Shown here: positions 56,222-64,000 of the stretch, in pieces | Position numbering within the stretch: the first letter of the stretch is position 1 | How the letters are laid out: each line of letters starts with the position of its first letter | From: Myrica gale | Taxonomy: Eukaryota > Streptophyta > Magnoliopsida > Fagales > Myricaceae | DNA: 64,000 bases | Direction: 5' to 3' | NCBI GenBank assembly: GCA_963930655.1 | Contig: OZ005604.1 | Span: 1,994,001-2,058,000 of the forward strand | Notes under the pieces: model-generated | What the model was told of the DNA's origin: nothing | What the model saw: the letters and a program-made list of their open reading frames with translations, nothing else | Database searches by the model: none | Position numbers and translations under genes: made by a program

Positions 56222-57800
56222 TTATATATATATATATATATATTATACATTTATTTGTGAAATTGTTTTGGAAACAATTGATAGTCCAACGAGTTACAGA
56301 TCGTGAATTGAGAATTATATAAGTTAAGGACTTAATCGGTGATATGATTTCGGTCCTATTGACTCATGTGGAATATAGTATGGTGGAATGATAAATAAAC
56401 GAATAATTGTTAGCAAAAGAGATTTCAAAAATCAATCTCAAATACTCAGGGGTAAATTGTGATATGTTAATGGACATGGTCACAATTAGTAAAAACTTAA
56501 AATTTGGAATAAAAAATGGACATGATTACAATTAGTATAAGCCTAAAATTCGGAATAGAAGAATATAAGAGAGTTAATGGAAATAGATTTTTTTCATGTG
56601 ATCATACAGCCAAGATCTGAGGTCTCTAACGATTCAAGTTATATCATAGCTAGGGTTCAGAAAAAGACTATAATGATAATTTTTTCTAGATAGTTGATCA
56701 TTATGACTTTGAGAAACCCTGCGACTGCTGTTAGGTGTGGAGAGAAATGAGACAAAACATTTAGGCTACTTAGTTGTGAAATCAAAGACTCAAGGTGTAA
56801 GATCAACAAGACCTGAAGATTATCAAGATTATTTGAAGATTCAATTGCAGACAAAGTTTAAGATAGTTTGTCAAATCAAATGAGTATAATTTTTAGTAGG
56901 TAAACTTTCATAATCAAGGTCAAAGTTTGAAAACACAAGATCTTAATAGACCCATTGAACCAAAAAGGAAATTAATGGTGGGGGATTAGAAAAAGGTTAT
57001 GAATCTGCAAAAGAATGGTAGGATGTGGAGAGATCATTGGAAAACGAAAAAAGAAAAAGAAATGTTTGGATGCTTTTGTATTAGTCTATTTTTATAACCA
57101 TCATCCTGGTCCCTGGAATAAAGAACATATTCTTAAATTGATGGCCAGGGGTGAGAGTTGATTTGCATCTTGTGTATGGACCCTCAAACGTGTTTACACT
57201 TTTGTAAACTTTAGTGCATTATTAAATTAAGCTACAATAAATTAGAACGATAAATAATTTGCTAACATATTTTACTTGAAATTTTTACATTTGAAAGATT
57301 GTGTAGATGACCACATGACCCTAAACATATTTATTTAGGAGTTGCACAGCAAAATTATTTTCTGGGACTAGAAAATTCCCAAGAAAGAATTATTATCCCC
57401 ACAGAAATCAGAGATGTAGATGTTTTCATTTTTAGATAAAACATAAAGAAAGAAATTTTATCGATTCTGGTCAAACAAACAGACAGTTTCATATCCATTA
57501 AATCACCAAACAGACAGTTTATCCTCCCAGAATCCTCACACCTCAACGTGACTTGGAGAATAGTCCTCACCACCCACCTATTTCATCTCCCCCATAAAAG
57601 TATTCAACTATTTTCTATAATATTGACGTTCGACATATTTCATTTGATTTGTGTATTATTTAAACCCCTCCACTGACCAGCTCCCTCGCAGTCGGGGTGT
57701 TGACTTTTCTTCTGCTTCTCTTTCTTCGTCTTTTTTCTTCAAGAGTGATTGCCTCCACCTGATTACGCTCAAATCACCACTCCCTTACCATGGAACCTCC
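56222..57800. other. intergenic and promoter of the pfkB-type gene
   Basis: AT-rich with no supported frame. The last 200 bases become CT-rich and contain the leader of the kinase gene. An alternative non-ATG upstream extension of the first exon to 57651 is open but not needed. Confidence 0.5.
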
Positions 57801-60800
57801 ATGTACCCAATTCTCCCCCAAAACCGTACGCTAGCCCACCCCATTTCCCTGCCAATTCCGCGCTCCGTCCTCAGCTGCAAAGGCGTTGGAATTCAAGTGT
57901 CTTCGCCCGAGCGCGGCTCCGGTTCTGCAAACGGCGTTGTACGGCAGGATTGGAAACTGAGGGGCGTTGGGGTCAAAGATGTAGACGTTGCGACTTTGGG
58001 AAATCTCTGCGTGGATATTGTGCTCAGTGTTCCCCAATTGCCCCCCAAAAACCTCCAGGACCGCAAGGCATATATGGACCGCTTGTCGGCCTCGCCGCCC
58101 GATAAGGTTCGGCTTCCCGTTCTCCTTCGCCCAAATTCTTGAACTTTCATTTTGCGAGTACTTCTATGTACAGAGTTAAATTTATTTCCTCAGAGTGATG
58201 CTCTAAACGAGTTAATGCAAAATGGTGTGTAGAATTAAAATCGAACGACGGACATATTTTTTTCAAAGAATATTTTTTGTTGTTGCAAATATTTCGTAAC
58301 AAAGCAATTAAAGTGCTTTCAACTGTTGAATCTTATCATCTCTTGGGTTTGACGAAGACTCCAGGTTATTTTGCTTAAATCGTTGAAACATATGTGACTA
58401 TAAGTATATTTACGTATAGTTTATTTAGTTATAGTAACATATAAATAAATTTTAAGCAATTAATCAAAAACATTAATTTACTTATTTTGCGATAATTTAT
58501 AGGAATATTATTATGGTTTGCGGAGCTCATTTGTCTTGGATATTGCCGTTTTGCTACTGCTTGTATGTTTCGTGTGAAAATTTGGTAACTTATGTCAGCT
58601 GCTAATTGAAAGTTTGGGCTTTTGATGACGAAAAAGTTTTGTCATTTCCTCTGTATATAAGTTACAAATGAATCTGCTTACAATGGAAAGAATTAGATTG
58701 CAACGGAAAGATTACAAATATAAATACACCAGTAAGGAAAGTATGCGGTGCTTGACTTTCTGCAGTTTGCACAGCTGGCTGAGTTTGGTTAACACTAATA
58801 ATTCGTAATTTGGTTACTCTGTTGTGTGTATATAGCAATACTGGGAAGCTGGTGGTAATTGCAATATGGCTATAGCTGCAGCAAGACTGGGACTTCGTTG
58901 TGTCACAATTGGTCATGTGGGGAGTGAGGTCTATGGAAAGTTCCTCTTAGATGTGCTTCATGATGAGGGAATTAGTATTGTTGGGATGAGTGAAGATTCA
59001 GATGTTCATGATGGTCCCAGTGCCTCTTATGAAACACTTCTTTGCTGGGTCCTAGTTGACTCTCTGCAAAGACATGGTTTTTGCAGGTAAAAAGGTTGAA
59101 CTTTTGTTATTTTTCATGGTTAGGGGAAAAATCACTTTGAGCTTTTTAATTTCCAATGCAATTTCAAATAGAAGTCTAAACTACCAATCTTGACGCATTG
59201 AGCCCTCCAACTTCCACAATTAATCAAATTGTGCTCTGAAATAAAATTTGAGGGTCAAAATCGTGCCACGTCGCTCATTCACAACACACATGGCACAAAT
59301 TTGATCGTTGGATTTTTTTAGGGGTGCAAATTGATAAAATTTGGTATTTCGTGGGCTCAATGTGTCAAAGGTGGTAGTTTAGACCCTTATTTGAAATGAC
59401 ATTGATAGTTAGAGGATTCAAAGTGATGTTTCCCTTTTTTAAAAAAAGAAAAGAAAAAAAGAAGACGAGCTTTTTGGGTTTTGTTAAAGCTCCCTGAACA
59501 TGTCCCTTTTCAGCATTTGTATCTGAATGAGTCTATTTCCTTTGTCAGTCGAGCTGATTTTAGTAAGGAGCCTGCATTCAGTTGGTTGAGCAGGCTATCT
59601 GCGGAAGTACAGATGGCAATCAAAATGGAACACCTGAAGACCTGGTTATGGCTTTGATGAGCTTTCCCCCAACATGATTACCTCAGCAATAGAGTATGCT
59701 GTTGAGGTTGGCACGTCGGTCTTTTTTTATCCTGGACCACGTGGCAGGAGTCTTCAAAATGGAACACCTGAAGAGCAGAGAGCACTTGGCCAGTTCTTGA
59801 GGATGAGTGATGTTCTCCTTCTGACTTCTGATGAGGTTTGACTGATAACTTTTCTTAAATGTTATGGGATTACCTTGTGTTTTTATGGTGTTATTTAGGG
59901 CTGAAAGGTTTTGGGCTGAAACTGACTGGGCCGAATCAAACCGGCCGAAACTGACCGGGCCCGGCCGGTTCGGCTATCAGCCCATTTTATTCTAGAACGG
60001 TACCCCTCGGTTTGGCCCACTGTTCTAGGGGCCCAAAAGGCCTAACCGCACCAAACTGAGGGGTATTATGTAATTTCGCATACTTTTTTTAGTAACCCCA
60101 ACGTCGTCTCCCCCCCCCCCACACATGTTTTTTCCCCTGACTCAACCCCCTCCCCCTCCTTCACTTCATTCACTACACTGACCCTACCCCCTCCTCCTCT
60201 TGTGAAAGTCTAAAACCCTAGCCGTCGCCCACCGCCCCCCACCCCTGCCGACGTTGTCTTCCTCTCTCTCTCTCTCTCTCACGCCCCCTCACAAATTCGA
60301 CTAATCCCCCCTCTCCTCAAGCCTCATTTCACACAACAGGTTTGTGAATCGTGACTACATGACGCCGCTCACTGCCTCTTTCTGTCTTCCAGCACAGCCT
60401 CTCCCTCTCTCTCTTGGTATGCTGCGATTTGGGCAGTTGTTATTGGTTGCGATTTGGGTTGTTGGTGGTGGTGATTGTTGGATCATGATTTTGTGTTGGG
60501 TTTGTTGTAGTTGATTTCATTTTTTTTTGTTGAATCAATGGGTTGTTGGTGGTGGTGATTGTTGAATCAATGGGTTTGTTGTAGTTGATTTCATTTTTTT
60601 TTGTTGAATCAATGGGTTGTTGGTGGTGGTGATTGTTGAATCAATGAGTTTGTTGTAGTTGATTTCATTTTTGTTGATTTTTGGTTTGAATCATTTGTTG
60701 AGAACTGACTGAAACCGAATCAAGATCGGTCTTGAAAGGCTTCTGTTCGGTTGTCGGTCTACATTTTGTAGACACCGACCACCTCGGTTCGGCTCTTGGC

Positions 60801-63308
60801 GAGGGGCCAAAACCGAACCGAGGGGTCGGTTTTCACCCGTAGTGTTGTTTGTGGGTTTTGTGTGTTTGCGGGTTATCCTTTCCAGTTCTGTTTCTGTTGT
60901 CAGGGACCTCTTGACTACCGATACAATGCAATCATAATTGTATGTGCAATTAGTGCGCCATTCTTCTCTCAAGTCTGTTAAGCCTCTCTTTAGTAGTCAA
61001 CTTGTTGATCTACCTCTTTTGGTCATCTCACATCCATAGGGTGCTTCGAATTTGATATGCATGAGCTGTCTTTGTGCATATCTAAATTACTTCACCTCTC
61101 TCTATGCCTGTTGTGACATACCATCCTGATCACTTTTGTTAGGCTAGGTGCATTTGAGGGGCAGGTTAAAGATTGATCACATTTTGCATAAAGGAGGATG
61201 GCTTGACATTCATCTTATAATTTCTCTGTCTGATTCATATATATCAAAAGTCAGCCTCAGAGAGTCTGGACACCTTTATTGCAGTAAAGTTGGGGTAGCT
61301 ATGGATCCTCATCGACAACTAATTGGGACAGATCACATATATTCTTTTTCTGCCTTTCTATTCTACCTGGAAGCATATTGTCTATATCCTCCCTTCTTAA
61401 CATTTCATCTGAGCTACTACTACCATGTTGTTAGATGTGATTATCATAACAGTATGTTAAGTTCATACGGGAGTCATAAAAAAGCATAGAAATTACTCAT
61501 TGTAGCTTTTGGTAATTATTAGTTCATGCTATTGCAACCACATTTTGTAGTAAGTTGGATTGACAGAGTTGGACTACCATCTTTTTTTTTTTTTTAATTT
61601 CACATTCTGTGTGACCAGAATTTATGTGAGTCTATTTTACGAGGGCCTGAGATGCTAGTGAAATATGACCTATACTCCATTAATTGGACTTGACATGTAT
61701 ACCACCAGTTGGGGTAATGTATGCTGTCTGCTCTAGAGAATGAGCTGTGGGGATGGCTCATTTGGATTAATTGTTTGGAGCACAATGAGCTAGTTTCAGA
61801 GCAGACATTGTGCAATTGAATTATTTATTTTCTGTATGATTTTAATCTTTCCCTAGTCTTTTTGTAAGTGGACTGGTCATGCCCACAGGACATCTTCTTT
61901 TTAGTGAGATACCTCATGATTGATTGAGTTCTCATTGCACAAATGGACTAATTATATACATTCATGAATCTTCTGTTCTTTACAATGAGAACCAATGTAC
62001 AGTTGATATATTAAGACTATAAACGTCCATTCACCTTTATGGAATTATTGCTTCATGTCCCTGCTGAACAAGATATGATTTAGTGCAAAGAAGTTCTCTT
62101 AATTTCACAATTCCTTTTAAGTTCCTTATACATTTTGGTAATTAGACATTCTTATTTGGATCTGCAAATGAACACAAAATTCTGGATGTGTATGGTAATT
62201 AGATATTTTCGTCCTGATCCAATCCACATTTGTTAATGATTCTCCTGGCATTTTTTCCTGATCCATCTGTGTATGTTAATTGATTACCAGGCTGAAGCAT
62301 TAACTGGCATAAAAAGTCCGATATTAGCAGGGCAGGAGGTGCTTAAGAAAGGGCTGCGCACAAAATGGGTGATTGTTAAGATGGGTTCAAGGGGTTCAAT
62401 TCTAATAACTATGTCAAGTATATCTTGTGCTCCGGCATTCAAGGTGTTATTGTAAGCCCAACATGGTCTCTTACGATCTTGCCATGGGTTTCCATTGAAT
62501 CTGATGTATACATGATGATATTGAAAGTTAATTTGCAACATAAAACAGCATATAGTCTGAGTTAATAATTGCATTAAGTTCGTTCTCCGTGTTCAACCTG
62601 CATAAAATATTTTGCATATTTTTTCTGTTGTACTGTAGTGGAAGCTTTCATAGCAAATAGTGATAAAATTGTTGGTGGTATAAACCCTGGAGTTGCACAT
62701 AAGGTGAATACAGTAGTCTGCTATATTTGGTATTGAACCCATTTGCTAACTAACTAGTACTGGATTTATTTCTTCCCAATAATGTAAGAAGTGCAGAACT
62801 GTCCGTGCCCTTAGGATTTTTTTCCCTCCTTTTCCTGAGACCTTGAGGTGCATTATTCTGATCTGTCTGCATTCCTTTTCCGTCTTTCTTTCTTGCCTAA
62901 TATAAACTGCAATGTGATCAGGTGCATGTCATCGACACTGTTGGGTGTGGAGACAGTTTTGTGGCTGCTATTGCATTTGGTTTCATAAACAGTATGCCCA
63001 TGATTAGTTCCTTAGCACTTGCAAATGCAGTGGGTGCTGCAACTGCAATGGGTTGTGGTGCAGGGAGGAATGTAGCGACCTTGGAGAAAGTAATGGAACT
63101 CATGAAGGTGGCAAACCTGAATGTTGATGATAAATTTTGGAATGAGCTGCTTTCTGAAAATTTGGATACTCGGGAAATTACATTCCTCTCGAAATTTGTT
63201 GTTAATGGAAACAACAACCGGGTGAAACTTATTGCGCTACAGAAGGTGATCTCTGAATTGCTGCCTGAGCTTGAATCTTCAGGTGCAGAACGAAAAGTGC
63301 TATCTTGA
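57801..63308 (+). CDS. pfkB-family carbohydrate kinase, five exons, exon 3 disrupted
   Basis: Coding exons: 57801-58106, 58836-59086, 59549-59835, 62291-62443 and 62922-63308, all with GT..AG borders and matching phases except as noted. Exon 1 encodes a basic, Ser/Pro-rich N-terminus that may be a plastid transit peptide, then VATLGNLCVDIV. Exon 2 has the first pfkB signature, GGNCNMAIAAARLG. Exon 5 has the second, DTVGCGDSFVAAIAFG, with the catalytic Asp. The family phosphorylates sugars or nucleosides with ATP; the substrate is not predictable here. In exon 3, after the Met-Ala-Ile-Lys codons, about 19 bases (59630-59648) copy a phrase found at 59757-59774 of the same exon. They put stops in the frame just before a normal GYGFDELSPN stretch. 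So this is either a pseudogene, an allele with a lesion, or a sequence error. Confidence 0.75.
59896..60841. mobile_element. hAT-like element in intron 3 of the kinase gene
   Basis: A 946 bp element starts TAGGGCTGAAAGG and ends TTTTCACCCGTA (imperfect inverted ends). It is flanked by GTGTTATT (59888-59895) and GTGTTGTT (60842-60849), an 8 bp duplication with one mismatch. The interior has a CCGGCC/GGTTCGG-rich start, a (CT)n run near 60262-60280 and a tandem repeat at about 60458-60690 built on GGGTTGTTGGTGGTGGTGA. No transposase. Confidence 0.75.
60842..62290. other. rest of intron 3, no gene seen
   Basis: Intronic sequence of the kinase gene. Frames at 61148-61489 and 61600-61815 have no recognisable content. 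Confidence 0.55.
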
Positions 63309-64000
63309 CAGAATAGGAAACCTGGTAGCTTCTCAGCGATGGACTGGATTTGTTCCAGTACTAACTCAGTCCTCTCAGTTCTATTGGTTTGGTCACGCTC
63401 AAAATTTCACAGCCATGAAATCAGGCCTTGGGTGGGACACTAAACACACATTGGGTTTGTCTTGAACTTATTTCTGTGAGAGATTTGTTGGGTAAATCAT
63501 GGTTGAAGGAATCAGTTAGATTGGAGCACAGCTTTCAGCGTAGGGGATTGTATTGCTTAACAGTTTTAGCAGCAGTGCTTTTGCAAGACCGTGAGTTTTA
63601 CATATGAATAGGGGGGGGGGGGGGGGGGGTACTGCAAGCAGTTTTTTCATACATCTGCAAAGATGTCTCTGGTTTTTCACAGGTGCAACCACCAGAAAGG
63701 CAGAAACTATCAGCTTCCACAACAACCGCCCTTACGTAATTTAATACAACAAGCCGTTTTCTGTTTTTTTTTTTTTCTTCTTTTTGTCTGGTCTGATATG
63801 CCATTAGGTGGAGTTGGGTGAAATAATTCAAACGTAGAAGCTATTATTTCCAATCTCTTCTAAATATCCTTTACATGTGTCCGGGATTTGAGTCCTGGAG
63901 TACGATCAAACTGAAGTATGTCTGTCTGAACTCGGTTACATAAATTGTCTTTGATTATCCTTTTGTTTTTGTTTTGGGTAAACCATTGGTGTCGGTTACT
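63309..64000. other. 3' UTR and downstream region of the kinase gene
   Basis: No further coding seen. A poly-G run of about 20 bases lies at 63610-63629, with a T-rich run at about 63764-63776. Frames across them are artefacts of the runs. Confidence 0.5.

Noticed and set aside
56222..56243. (TA)n run as a regulatory element
   Set aside because: Ordinary microsatellite. Its only interest is that it marks the right edge of the pararetrovirus insertion.
62640..62705. Extra exon between exons 4 and 5 of the kinase
   Set aside because: A short open stretch follows an AG-like site, but exons 4 and 5 already join in phase to give the conserved pfkB sequence. Adding it would insert stops.

Overview
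This is nuclear DNA of a flowering plant, most likely a eudicot. The evidence is spliced genes with GT..AG introns, a CYP94-family P450, plant-only peptide and myosin-receptor families, and many plant transposons that prime from tRNA-Met. The genus cannot be fixed from sequence alone. There is no operon, CRISPR array or prokaryotic feature.

Five host loci are supported. Two small secreted peptide precursors of the CTNIP/SCREW phytocytokine type lie on the minus strand at about 1.1-1.3 kb and 34.4-34.7 kb. A single-exon CYP94A-like P450 lies at 25.7-27.2 kb (minus). A broken relative at 15.4-15.9 kb has lost about 1.06 kb internally and the heme cysteine. A two-exon gene at 44.9-47.7 kb (minus) encodes a membrane-anchored GTD-binding (DUF593, MYOB-type) protein of about 915 residues. 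A five-exon pfkB-family kinase lies at 57.8-63.3 kb (plus), with exon 3 disrupted by a short templated-looking patch.

The rest is mostly mobile DNA, much of it with exact ends and target duplications. It includes a 4.1 kb non-autonomous LTR element (2.0-6.2 kb, TSD CCTTC) and a 5.5 kb Copia element (18.9-24.3 kb, TSD GTAAT) inserted in a LINE. There is a 459 bp TRIM (43.5-43.9 kb, TSD TATAA) and a 119 bp tRNA-type SINE (30.0 kb, 14 bp TSD). DNA elements are a 934 bp Mutator-like element (13.9-14.8 kb, 9 bp TSD), a 3.3 kb CACTA element (37.2-40.5 kb, 3 bp TSD), nested hAT remnants (30.2-33.25 kb), a hAT in a kinase intron (59.9-60.8 kb), and several MITEs. A diverged segmental duplication fills 7.0-13.0 kb.

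From 49.4 to 56.2 kb lies an endogenous pararetrovirus with the two-ORF layout of florendoviruses: one long CP-PR-RT-RNase H frame, then a second ORF of unknown function, and no integrase. It carries several stops and one frame change, and it seems to be a circularly permuted copy. The most unusual signal in the window is a dense enrichment of AGTCA/AGTAA across this element in all reading frames and in its non-coding leader. Other points for follow-up are the hairpin-bearing repeat arrays and triple primer site of the 2-6 kb element.
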